Source: Candidatus Omnitrophica bacterium UBA6210
Lineage (GTDB): Bacteria > Omnitrophota > Gorgyraeia > Velamenicoccales > Velamenicoccaceae
NCBI GenBank assembly: GCA_002421805.1
Contig: DISM01000006.1
Coordinates: forward strand, 62,001-126,000
Direction of reading: 5' to 3'
Length of the DNA: 64,000 bases
Positions 22,713 to 29,841 of the stretch are shown piece after piece. Numbering within the stretch: the first letter of the stretch is position 1; each line of letters begins with the position of its first letter. The notes beneath the pieces are model-generated. The model had not been told where the DNA came from and searched no databases. It saw nothing but the letters and a program-made list of their open reading frames with translations. Both the position numbers and the translations under genes were made by a program.

Positions 22713-23429
22713 ATGATCCTGACGTTGTTCCAACTGATCTTTACGCTATTGCTTTACGGGGTGGGCGCCTTGGTTATCGGATTATCCATGCTGCCGGGCT
22801 TATACCTTCTTTACGGGATTTGGCTGCATACGGCAAGCCTTTCTTTGCATATGCGTTTATTGATGGCGGCGCTCGGTTTGGGCGTTTCTTTTTTCATTTT
22901 CGGCATAACCTTGATGGTCCTGGTTTCCCTGATCCGTATTGTTTTCAGGTTGAACCTGAGAGAGGGCGAGTATCATATTTTGTCGTGGGGGTGCGTGCGT
23001 TGGGCCCTGGCCAATGCCCTTCAGTTGGTCGTGTCGGCCGTCTTCATGGATTTTATTCTTTTGACTCCTTTTGCCAACTTGTTCTTCCGCATGATGGGCG
23101 CCAGGGTCGGCAGGAATGCCCAGATTAACTCCAAGTTTTGCGCGGACCTTTCCCTGCTTGAGTTAGGCGACGATGCCGTGATCGGCGGCCATGCGACGGT
23201 CATCTGCCATTCCTTTGAACGCCACCGCCTGATCTTGAAGAAAGTAAGGATCGCCAGGAAAGCGATCATCGGCCTTAACGCGGTCGTCCTGCCGGGATGC
23301 GACATCGGGGAGGGCGCCCTGATCGCCGCCGGGGCGGTGCTGGGCAAAGGGACGGTCGTGCCTCCGCACAGCGTTTACAGCGGCGTTCCGGCTGAATCCG
23401 CCAAAGAACGCCACCAGAAGGAAGCCTGA
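22713..23429 (+). CDS. Membrane-linked hexapeptide-repeat acyltransferase-like protein
   Basis: A 238-residue protein. The first half has three or four hydrophobic segments (LIFTLLLYGVGALVIGLSM, LLMAALGLGVSFFIFGITLM). The second half is a left-handed beta-helix of hexapeptide repeats (VGRNAQINS, LLELGDDAVIGGHATVICH, IIGLNAVVLPGCDIGEGALI). The order resembles the C-terminal part of large AMP-ligase/hexapeptide proteins. The next gene, whose start overlaps its stop by one base, is an AMP-forming ligase. Together they may activate and transfer an acyl group at the membrane; the acceptor is unknown. Confidence 0.75.
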   Translation: MILTLFQLIFTLLLYGVGALVIGLSMLPGLYLLYGIWLHTASLSLHMRLLMAALGLGVSFFIFGITLMVLVSLIRIVFRLNLREGEYHILSWGCVRWALANALQLVVSAVFMDFILLTPFANLFFRMMGARVGRNAQINSKFCADLSLLELGDDAVIGGHATVICHSFERHRLILKKVRIARKAIIGLNAVVLPGCDIGEGALIAAGAVLGKGTVVPPHSVYSGVPAESAKERHQKEA

Positions 23430-25174
23430 TGTCCGTTACAACCATCCATCGCATGGCCGAGGGGATCCTGGAGAGCCTGACGATCCAGGATGTCCTGGAG
23501 GCGATCAATAAAAACTTCGGCGAAACGACGGCGTTGCAGATAAAACAGAAAGACGGCAGATTTTTTAAGCTGTCTTATGTGGGCCTGGGCAGGAAGGCCG
23601 TGGATGTTTCCTCGGCCCTCATCAAGTTCGGCCTCAAAAAGGGAGACAGGATAGCGGTTTTGTCCGAGAGCCGTCCGGAATGGGCGGCTGTTTTTTTCGC
23701 CGCGGTCTCCTGCGGGGGGATCCTTGTTCCTTTAGACGTCAAGCTGAGCCGCAAGGAGCTTGAGTTTATCCTTCAGGACAGCGGGGCGAGGTTCTTTTTT
23801 GTCAGCGCAGAGTATTCCGGCGCGATCGAAGACGTGGTCCGTTCGTGCCCCGGGATCGAAAAGATCGTCTCTTTTGATGTTACCCAGGACAGCCGCGTTG
23901 TTTTCATGAAAGATTTCGCGCTGACCGAAGGCGAACAGAAATACAATCCCATCCATCCCGACGATGCCGCCCTGATCGTCTATACTTCCGGAACGACCGG
24001 CGTGGCCAAGGGGGTTGTTTTAAGCTATCGGAATCTCTTGTTTGAAGTGATCCAGCTCAACAAGTTTATCCGCTTCAGCCGCAACGACCGGTTTTTGTCC
24101 ATCTTGCCGCTGAACCATATGCTGGAGATCACCGGCGGCCTGATCGCGCCCTTGTATGCCGGAGCGACCATTACCTACGGCGACAGCATCAAGCCGGCGA
24201 ATATCCTTAAATTGATGAAGGAAACCGGCACGACAGCCATGCTGTGCGTGCCCCTGATCCTGAAGATGTTCCATGAGGGGATCATGAAAAAGGTCCGCAA
24301 GGGGCCGGTCCTGGAACAAAAGATTTTTTTCGGGCTCCTCAGGTTTTCAAGGTTTCTTTTGCGTTTCAATATCAGGGTCGGCAAAAAGCTCTTCGGCAGG
24401 GTCCATCAGGAATTCGGGGGCAAGATCAGATGTTTTGTGTCGGGAGGCGCCCCGTTGGATCCGCGTGTCGAAGAGGACATGACGGCCATGGGATTCAATG
24501 TCCTGCAGGGGTACGGCCTGACGGAAACAGCCCCGGTCATCACCGTTAATACGTTCCGGGAGCGCAAGTTCGGCTCTGTCGGGATCCCTTTGGAAAGCGT
24601 CGAGATCAAGATCGTTCCGGGCAGCGATACGAATCCGCACGAAGGCGAGATCATTGCGCGGGGCCCGAACATCATGCTGGGTTATTATCACCAGCCGGAA
24701 AAAACAGCCGAAGTATTGAAAGAGGGGTGGTTCCATACGGGAGACATCGGCCGGATGGACCGGGACGGGTTTTTGTATATCACGGGGCGCATGAAGACGA
24801 TGATCGTCCTGGGGGCGGGCAAGAAGGTCTTTCCCGAGGAGATAGAGGCCGTCCTGTCCAAAAGCGCCTTGATCAGAGAGATCTGCGTTCTCGGCCGCCA
24901 GACCGTATCCGGCCTTAAGGCGGGTACAGAAGAGGTGTGCGCCGTCGTTGTCCCCAACCTGGACCAATTCCCGGAGGAAGAGAAAAAAGACCGCGCGAAG
25001 ATCAAAGAGAGGATCGGCCGCGAGATCAGCCGCCTCAGCGAAGACCTGGCTGAATACAAGCGGATCTCGGACTTTCAGTTGTATTTCGACGAGTTACCCA
25101 AGACTTCCACACGCAAGCTGAAAAGGAACCTTATCAAAGACATCGTGAGCGACGTCTTGCCGCAGAAAGAATAA
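23429..25174 (+). CDS. AMP-forming acyl-CoA synthetase / ligase
   Basis: A 581-residue ANL-superfamily enzyme. The P-loop YTSGTTGVAKGVVLSYRNLL, the GYGLTETAP motif, the Asp in WFHTGDIGRMDRDGFLYITGR and the C-terminal catalytic Lys region (LPKTSTRKLKRNLI) are all present. The sequence style is that of long-chain fatty acyl-CoA synthetases. It overlaps the hexapeptide transferase stop by one base (TGATG). The likely role is adenylation of a fatty acid for the neighbouring transferase or for lipid metabolism. Confidence 0.88.
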   Translation: MSVTTIHRMAEGILESLTIQDVLEAINKNFGETTALQIKQKDGRFFKLSYVGLGRKAVDVSSALIKFGLKKGDRIAVLSESRPEWAAVFFAAVSCGGILVPLDVKLSRKELEFILQDSGARFFFVSAEYSGAIEDVVRSCPGIEKIVSFDVTQDSRVVFMKDFALTEGEQKYNPIHPDDAALIVYTSGTTGVAKGVVLSYRNLLFEVIQLNKFIRFSRNDRFLSILPLNHMLEITGGLIAPLYAGATITYGDSIKPANILKLMKETGTTAMLCVPLILKMFHEGIMKKVRKGPVLEQKIFFGLLRFSRFLLRFNIRVGKKLFGRVHQEFGGKIRCFVSGGAPLDPRVEEDMTAMGFNVLQGYGLTETAPVITVNTFRERKFGSVGIPLESVEIKIVPGSDTNPHEGEIIARGPNIMLGYYHQPEKTAEVLKEGWFHTGDIGRMDRDGFLYITGRMKTMIVLGAGKKVFPEEIEAVLSKSALIREICVLGRQTVSGLKAGTEEVCAVVVPNLDQFPEEEKKDRAKIKERIGREISRLSEDLAEYKRISDFQLYFDELPKTSTRKLKRNLIKDIVSDVLPQKE

Positions 25175-25178
25175 CCCC

Positions 25179-25412
25179 GTGGATATTGCCAGGATCATCG
25201 TGATCGTTGCGCTCGTCGTTACTTTTCTTGTCGTCATGAAATACGTCGTGCGCGTGGGTTGTTTTGTTTTCCTGGCCGCCCTGGTCGCGCTCATCGTGTA
25301 TTTATGGGCGACGGGGACCCTGGGGCGCGTGGACGATTTTTTCAGGAAAAAAGACGGACGCAAGGCTACGGCATGCTTTTCCGGGGCATTGGGGGAGATC
25401 AATGGGGGATGA
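25179..25412 (+). CDS. Small membrane protein of unknown function
   Basis: A 77-residue protein starting at GTG 25179, four bases after the ligase stop. One or two hydrophobic segments (IIVIVALVVTFLVVMKYVV and GCFVFLAALVALIVYLW) are followed by a polar tail. I do not recognise it. It probably belongs to the transferase-ligase operon. Its 3' end overlaps the convergent response-regulator gene by 14 bases. Confidence 0.5.
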   Translation: MDIARIIVIVALVVTFLVVMKYVVRVGCFVFLAALVALIVYLWATGTLGRVDDFFRKKDGRKATACFSGALGEINGG

Positions 25413-25800
25413 CGTTGTGATCGTTGATGCCGAGGGCGTCCTGGACAAGTTTTAAAAGCGCCATCGCGTCAAACGGTTTGTTCACGTAGTAATCGGCGCC
25501 GATCACCCGTCCGATGATCCGGTCCACCTCCGTGCATTTCGCCGTTACCATGATGACGGGAATGTCTTTGAATTTTTCGTTTCTTTTGATGACTTTGCAG
25601 ACCATTTCGCCGGGAATCTCGGGAAGCCAGAGGTCGAGGATGATCAGGTCGGGTTTTTTCTCGTCGATCTTTTGCAGGGCCTCTCTGCCGTCCATGGCAA
25701 CGCACGTCCGGCATCCGTGCCGTTCCAGGATGGCCTTGAGCGCCCGGACGATGGACGGGTCGTCATCGACGATAAGGACCGTTTTTCCGCCGGTAAACAT
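25399..25800 (-). CDS. Single-domain response regulator
   Basis: A 133-residue CheY-like receiver with no output domain. The acidic triad VLIVDDDPS, the phospho-acceptor Asp in LIILDLWLPEIPG, Thr in VIMVTAKC and Lys in YYVNKPFD are intact, so it should be phosphorylated. It has a strong ribosome site (AGGAGG just upstream on the minus strand). Stand-alone receivers pass signals by protein contact. No kinase is adjacent; the kinase at 18923 is a candidate partner by proximity only. A perfect inverted repeat lies about 20 bases upstream. Confidence 0.92.
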   Translation of the reverse strand: MFTGGKTVLIVDDDPSIVRALKAILERHGCRTCVAMDGREALQKIDEKKPDLIILDLWLPEIPGEMVCKVIKRNEKFKDIPVIMVTAKCTEVDRIIGRVIGADYYVNKPFDAMALLKLVQDALGINDHNVIPH

Positions 25801-25819
25801 GTCGCCTCCTGTTAATAAA

Positions 25820-25850
25820 ATAACCTATTCTTCACCGTAGAATAGGTTAT
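25820..25850. repeat. 11-bp inverted repeat upstream of the response regulator
   Basis: ATAACCTATTC (25820-25830) and its perfect complement (25840-25850) enclose nine bases. Its position just upstream of the regulator start suits an operator or a 5' hairpin. The rest of the 330-base gap to dnaX shows only AT-rich sequence and the dnaX promoter. Confidence 0.5.
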
Positions 25851-26046
25851 GATGAAAAACTATCTGACGCTCTTTTTTGCGACCCATTCTTACGAATGGC
25901 CAGCGACGTTCCGTTTTTCCCTATGTAAAAGTTTACCTTATAAATGTAACTGTTTCAAGGCGATGGTTTTATGTTTACGAAGAGGCGTCTGACCTTTTTT
26001 CCCCGCAAATTTCTCACACGGATAGCCTGGCGGACAGAAGCGTTCC

Positions 26047-26074
26047 TTGAAAAATATCCGGAATCCTGTATAAT
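26047..26074 (+). promoter_or_regulatory. Sigma70-type promoter of dnaX-recR
   Basis: TTGAAA (26047-26052) and a perfect TATAAT (26069-26074) with a 16-base spacer, about 55 bases before the dnaX start. Confidence 0.65.
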
Positions 26075-26131
26075 GAATTTCAGAAATACCTTTGACGCGA
26101 ATCCCATCTTCATTTTAGGGTGTACATAAAG

Positions 26132-27772
26132 ATGTCCTATCTCGTTTTTGCCAGGAAGTGGCGGCCGAAAAATTTCGACGAAGTCATCGGCCAGGACCAT
26201 ATCACCAAGACCCTCAAGAGCGCTATCCAATCCAACAAACTGGCGCACGCGTATCTCTTTTCGGGGCCGCAAGGCGTCGGCAAGACGTCGTGCGCGCGCA
26301 TCCTGGCCAAGGCCCTGAACTGCCAGCAGGGGCCGACGCAGCATCCTTGCGGGGCCTGCCCGGCCTGCCTGGAGATCGCCGAAGGCCGCAGTCTGGATGT
26401 CATCGAGATCGACGGCGCGTCCAACCGCGGCATCGACGAGATCCGGTCCTTGCGCGAAAACGTCAAGTTCGCGCCCTTGAACGGCAAATTCAAGGTCTAT
26501 ATCATCGATGAAGTCCACATGCTCACCCCGGAGGCCTTCAACGCGCTCCTGAAAACGCTCGAAGAGCCGCCGCCTTGCGTCACATTCATCTTTGCCACGA
26601 CCCAGCCCCAGAAAGTATTGCCGACGATCCTGTCGCGCTGCCAGCGGTTCGATTTTGTCCGCATCCCGAACCTCAAGGTCATCGAGAAACTCAGGGAGAT
26701 CGCCGCCGACGAGAAGCTTGTTATCGGCGAAGATGTTTTTCTGGCCATCGCCAAGGCGGCCAACGGCTGTATGCGCGACGCCGAGTCCATCCTGGACCAG
26801 CTGATCGCTTTTTCCCAGAAGGACATCAAGCTCGGGGATGTTATCTCGATCCTGGGCATCATCGAAGAGGACGTCTTTTTGAAATTTGTGGATGCCTGCC
26901 GGGCCGGCGACGCCCCGACAGCCCTGCGCCTGATCGCGGAGATCAGCGCCAAAGGCAAAGACATGAATTATTTCCTCGAAGGCCTCCTGGAACATTACAG
27001 GAACCTGATGGTCCTCAGGATCATGAAAGAAGGCCGCGAGGACCTTGTGGATCTGCCTAAGGAATTGATCGCGCAGATCTCTGCCCAGGCGCAACACATG
27101 GAGTTGGCGGACATCATGGTGGCCATCAACCAGATCTTTGCGGCGCAGGAGATGTCCAGAAAACTCGGCACCACGCGCATACCGCTGGAGATCCTGGCTG
27201 TCAAGCTGTCCGGCGGCAGCGCCAGAAAAGAACAGCCTCTCCCGGAGCCGCATAATGAAAATCCTGGGCCGTCTGTCGTCAAGGCGGCTGCCCCTATCGT
27301 TAAAAAACCTCTTTCCGTCCTGAGGGAGGAGAGGGGTTCGGCGGATAACCGCCTGAGTTCGTTTGGCGCTGCGGCGGCCGACAAAAGCCCCCAGGAAGCG
27401 CCTTCGGCGCAGGCCGCATGCAGCCTGCAGGACGTGCAGAACAGCTGGGACAGACTCATCCGGCATCTGGCGGGAGTCAGAATGTCGATTTCGACATATC
27501 TGCGCGAAGCCTCGCCCGTGCGGTGCGAGGACGGCTTGTTGACGATAGGCTTTCCCGGGAGCGCCGTATTTTTCAAGGAGACCCTGGAGCATAAAGATAA
27601 TCTGAAGGTCCTCGAAGAAGCGATCGCGAGCGTCTGCGGGGCCCGGTTGCGCCTGAAGCTGGAGATCGTGCAGGGATTGGCGTCCGCCGTTCCCGAAGAG
27701 GCGCATTTCGAGGAGACGCCGTTTTTCAAATCGGCGATGGACCTTTTTAAAGGGAAGGTGGTCGGAAAATAG
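26132..27772 (+). CDS. dnaX: DNA polymerase III gamma/tau subunit
   Basis: A 546-residue clamp-loader ATPase. The opening YLVFARKWRPKNFDEVIGQD is diagnostic, Walker A is GPQGVGKTS (45-53), and the zinc module is Cys64, Cys73, Cys76 and Cys79. The Walker B/SRC region is seen in IIDEVHMLT and LSRCQRFDF. I chose ATG 26132 over GTG 26120. The C-terminal extension beyond about residue 370 is long enough for a tau-like form (domain V around KETLEHKDNLKVLEEAIA); I see no obvious frameshift slippery site. recR follows after two bases. Confidence 0.95.
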   Translation: MSYLVFARKWRPKNFDEVIGQDHITKTLKSAIQSNKLAHAYLFSGPQGVGKTSCARILAKALNCQQGPTQHPCGACPACLEIAEGRSLDVIEIDGASNRGIDEIRSLRENVKFAPLNGKFKVYIIDEVHMLTPEAFNALLKTLEEPPPCVTFIFATTQPQKVLPTILSRCQRFDFVRIPNLKVIEKLREIAADEKLVIGEDVFLAIAKAANGCMRDAESILDQLIAFSQKDIKLGDVISILGIIEEDVFLKFVDACRAGDAPTALRLIAEISAKGKDMNYFLEGLLEHYRNLMVLRIMKEGREDLVDLPKELIAQISAQAQHMELADIMVAINQIFAAQEMSRKLGTTRIPLEILAVKLSGGSARKEQPLPEPHNENPGPSVVKAAAPIVKKPLSVLREERGSADNRLSSFGAAAADKSPQEAPSAQAACSLQDVQNSWDRLIRHLAGVRMSISTYLREASPVRCEDGLLTIGFPGSAVFFKETLEHKDNLKVLEEAIASVCGARLRLKLEIVQGLASAVPEEAHFEETPFFKSAMDLFKGKVVGK

Positions 27773-27774
27773 CC

Positions 27775-28377
27775 ATGGCCGGATACAGTCTTGCGACGAT
27801 AGAGAAACTGATCGAAGAATTGATGAAGCTGCCGGGCATCGGCCGCCGCAGCGCCCAGAGGATCGTCTACCACATGCTGGACGCTTCGAAGGAGGATGTG
27901 GCGCTCCTGACGGAGGCGATCACGAAGGTCAAAGAGAACGTGCGGTTTTGCAGCGTCTGCAACAATTTCAGCGAAACGGAGGTCTGCAGTATCTGCGGCG
28001 ACCTGAGGCGCGACAGGGCTATCATCTGCGTCGTGGAAAGTCCCAAGGACGTCGAGAATATCGAGCGCAGCGCGAATTTCCACGGTACATATCATGTGCT
28101 CTTAGGCGCGATATCACCTTTGGAAGGGCGCGGCCCGCATGACCTGAAGGTCGACGGCCTGATCGCTCGCGTCAAAAAAGGAGAGGTCCGAGAGGTCGTT
28201 ATTGCCACGGATTCTGACACGGAAGGCGAGGCCACCGCGATCTTTCTGACGAAACTCCTGCGGCCCCTGGGCGTCAAGGTGATGCGTATCGGCATCGGCC
28301 TGCCCGTGGGTTCCAATCTTGAATACGCGGACCCGGCGACCCTGGCGCGGGCCATGGAAGGGCGCCGGGAGATATAA
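27775..28377 (+). CDS. recR: Recombination mediator protein RecR
   Basis: A 200-residue protein that helps RecF/RecO load RecA. The N-terminal helix-hairpin-helix (KLPGIGRRSAQRIVYHML), the zinc finger Cys59-x2-Cys62/Cys71-x2-Cys74, the Toprim domain (IICVVESPKDVENIERS, ATDSDTEGEAT) and the C-terminal RIGIGLPVGSNLEYADPATL are complete. It follows dnaX by two bases. The ybaB/ebfC gene that usually sits between dnaX and recR is absent here. A strong bidirectional terminator follows. Confidence 0.95.
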   Translation: MAGYSLATIEKLIEELMKLPGIGRRSAQRIVYHMLDASKEDVALLTEAITKVKENVRFCSVCNNFSETEVCSICGDLRRDRAIICVVESPKDVENIERSANFHGTYHVLLGAISPLEGRGPHDLKVDGLIARVKKGEVREVVIATDSDTEGEATAIFLTKLLRPLGVKVMRIGIGLPVGSNLEYADPATLARAMEGRREI

Positions 28378-28402
28378 TCCCCAGTTTTAACCTGACTTCG
28401 AA

Positions 28403-28435
28403 AAAAAGGCCCACTGAATTTCAGTGGGCCTTTTT
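28403..28435. terminator. Bidirectional terminator after recR
   Basis: GGCCCACTGA (28408-28417) pairs perfectly with 28421-28430 and is flanked by an A-run and a T-run. A shortened relative of this hairpin lies at 35687-35718. Confidence 0.8.
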
Positions 28436-28649
28436 ATTTGGCTCCCCCGCTCGGGTCGTCGCTCGGTTGCCGTTTTTCATTTCTAAAAGCATCCTTTTTT
28501 CCCTGTTGCCCTCGAGTAAAATGCAGGGATTGCAACAGGGAGTCCCGCTCGGCCTCGGCTACTACGTTCGCAGAGCTCGCTGCGTAGCCTCTCCTCACTC
28601 ACTGACGGCCAGAGGCCTTTTCCTCGCTTATCGCTCGGCGTTCGCTCGC

Positions 28650-28732
28650 TTCGAGTCCTCGCGGGACGCAACAAAAAAGGGTGCCTAAATTGGCACCCTT
28701 TTTTGTTGAAAGCTCCCCCGCGAGGACTCGAA
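28650..28732. repeat. Mirror copy of the tRNA-Asn 3' end forming a long hairpin
   Basis: TTCGAGTCCTCGCGGG (28650-28665) is a plus-strand copy of the tRNA-Asn T-arm/acceptor sequence, which itself lies on the minus strand (28717-28732). The two are perfect 16-base complements and enclose the terminator at 28670-28707. The gap 28441-28649 holds further hairpins, such as CCCTGTTGC/GCAACAGGG around 28500-28545, and no credible ORF. Confidence 0.65.
28670..28707. terminator. Terminator downstream of tRNA-Asn
   Basis: AACAAAAAAGGGTGCC pairs perfectly over 16 bp with 28692-28707 across TAAATT. Read on the minus strand, it lies just after the tRNA-Asn 3' end and ends in a T-run. Confidence 0.75.
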
Positions 28733-28750
28733 CCTCGGACCTGGTGGTTA

Positions 28751-29313
28751 CACTTAACCCGAAATTACTTTCGGAAGTGGACTATATCATTGCCTTGGGG
28801 TTTTTACGCCGTTAGGCAGCAGGTGCATAGTCTCTGAACCTTCCCTCATCAAAGCCTTACGGCCTCTTTGGGGCTCGGCTGCTGATTACCCACGTCTCGA
28901 CGTTTGGGCTTCCAGCAATTCTCCTGCTTTTTCATCTCCGGTTTCCCGAAGAAGCTGCGTTTTGGCATGTACTTCTCGGTGACAATTGGCGCATAACAGA
29001 ATACACTTATCCAATTCTTCACGAACCTTGCTCCAGCTTCGTGTATACCCTTTCTCTGAAATACTGAAGTCTTTCTCTGAAGAATCGGAATGGTGAAATT
29101 CTAGGGCATCAACACAAAAATCATAGCCACATTTCTGACATCGGCCACCTTTGTATTCAATTGCCATCTGCCGCACTTTTTTACGTCTCTTGCGGACAGC
29201 CGCAATCAAATATGATCGCCGTTGCGCATATGGCCTTGTGTCTTGCCTTGCCAATGTCACCTCCTTCTCCATGCCATGCCTCAACCGATTTCTTGGTCGG
29301 CCTTCGGCCTCCC
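28751..29313 (-). ncRNA. Group I self-splicing intron in tRNA-Asn
   Basis: A 563-base insertion between anticodon bases 35 and 36. On the minus strand, near its 3' end, it carries the two conserved core elements of group I introns. One is TTCAGAGACTA (R-type, about 28832-28842); the other is ATGATATAGTCC (S-type, about 28780-28791), where GACTA and TAGTC can form P7. The upstream part contains an HNH endonuclease ORF. The final base is G. I could not resolve P1: GGCU before the splice site can pair with GGCC in the intron, but that would place the splice two bases away from the tRNA-based junction. Confidence 0.85.
28886..29254 (-). CDS. HNH homing endonuclease inside the tRNA-Asn intron
   Basis: A 122-residue protein on the same strand as the tRNA. 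An ideal Shine-Dalgarno AAGGAGGTGA (29257-29266 on the minus strand) precedes TTG 29254, so I prefer that to the ATGs further upstream. The HNH/zinc fold is clear: CQKCGYDFC, then LEFHH, then CILLCANCHREVH, with a basic N-terminus (RKRRKKVRQ) for DNA contact. It should cut intron-less tRNA-Asn genes to spread the intron. It ends about 45 bases before the intron's R element, so the ribozyme core stays outside the ORF. Confidence 0.88.
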   Translation of the reverse strand: MARQDTRPYAQRRSYLIAAVRKRRKKVRQMAIEYKGGRCQKCGYDFCVDALEFHHSDSSEKDFSISEKGYTRSWSKVREELDKCILLCANCHREVHAKTQLLRETGDEKAGELLEAQTSRRG

Positions 29314-29633
29314 ACAGCCACTCGCTCTACCGACTGAGCTACGGGGGAATAATATCGGCACACGTTAAAGAACGGACAAAACGCCTGAAAACCTGTTTTT
29401 CAATTATAGGGAAAATCCCCTCTATCGTCAAGACAAAAGGGTCGACCTTATAAGCGAGGGTGAGAATCTATTTTTGAGGTATCTGGGGTCGTAGTAGCCG
29501 AGTCCTCGCGGATTCTAACCCCTCATTGACAAAGGATGCATTCAGAGTTATACAGAAGGGGACACACCTGTTAGAACTTCATGTGTCTCAAGGGGATATT
29601 GGTACCCGGTACCAAATTTCGTAATGTAGCATA

Positions 29634-29841
29634 TTGTCAAGAAAAATAATCGAAAAACGACCAAAGGAATTACGAAAAAAAGCTGGTTGGTCTCAACAGA
29701 AGTTAGCTGAAAAAGCTGGCTTGTCTTATAACGTGATAACAAAGATAGAGCAAGGAAGTAGCGAAGGGTCCTAGTATTAAAACAATTATAAAGCTAGCTG
29801 ATGCACTACAAATTAGCATTGATGAGCTGGTTGGCAGATGA
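29634..29841 (+). pseudogene. Frameshifted XRE-family HTH regulator
   Basis: Reading from TTG 29634 gives RPKELRKKAGWSQQKLAEKA then GLSYNVITKIEQGSSEG, a typical Cro/C1 helix-turn-helix, but the frame stops at about 29774. One base over, the family's usual continuation appears: PSIKTIIKLADALQISIDEL then VGR, ending with a stop at 29839-29841. Removing one G near 29767-29769 would restore one protein of about 68 residues. It is either a pseudogene or an assembly error. It overlaps the next gene start by four bases, so it was probably that operon's regulator. The 285-base gap between it and the tRNA shows no other gene. Confidence 0.65.

Larger units (their letters stand above)
28713..29348 (-). 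tRNA. tRNA-Asn(GTT), interrupted in the anticodon by a group I intron
   Basis: On the minus strand the 5' exon is 29348-29314 (acceptor TCCCCCG, D-arm GCTC-AGTCGGTA-GAGC, anticodon arm up to CTGT). The 3' exon is 28750-28713 (TAACCACC, variable AGGTC, T-arm CGAGG-TTCGAGT-CCTCG, acceptor CGGGGGA, discriminator G); CCA is not encoded. Joined, they give a 73-base tRNA with loop CTGTTAA, anticodon GTT. U1-A72 and G73 fit asparagine. Of the junctions compatible with a CTGTTAA loop, only this one works, and it places U at the end of the 5' exon and G at the end of the intron, as group I introns require. One anticodon-stem pair (27-43) is an A-C mismatch. Confidence 0.85.

Noticed and set aside
28467..28688. 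73-residue ORF between recR and tRNA-Asn
   Set aside because: It lies across hairpins and a tRNA-derived repeat; the translation (ending in FARFESSRDATKKGA) is what such repeats encode by accident.
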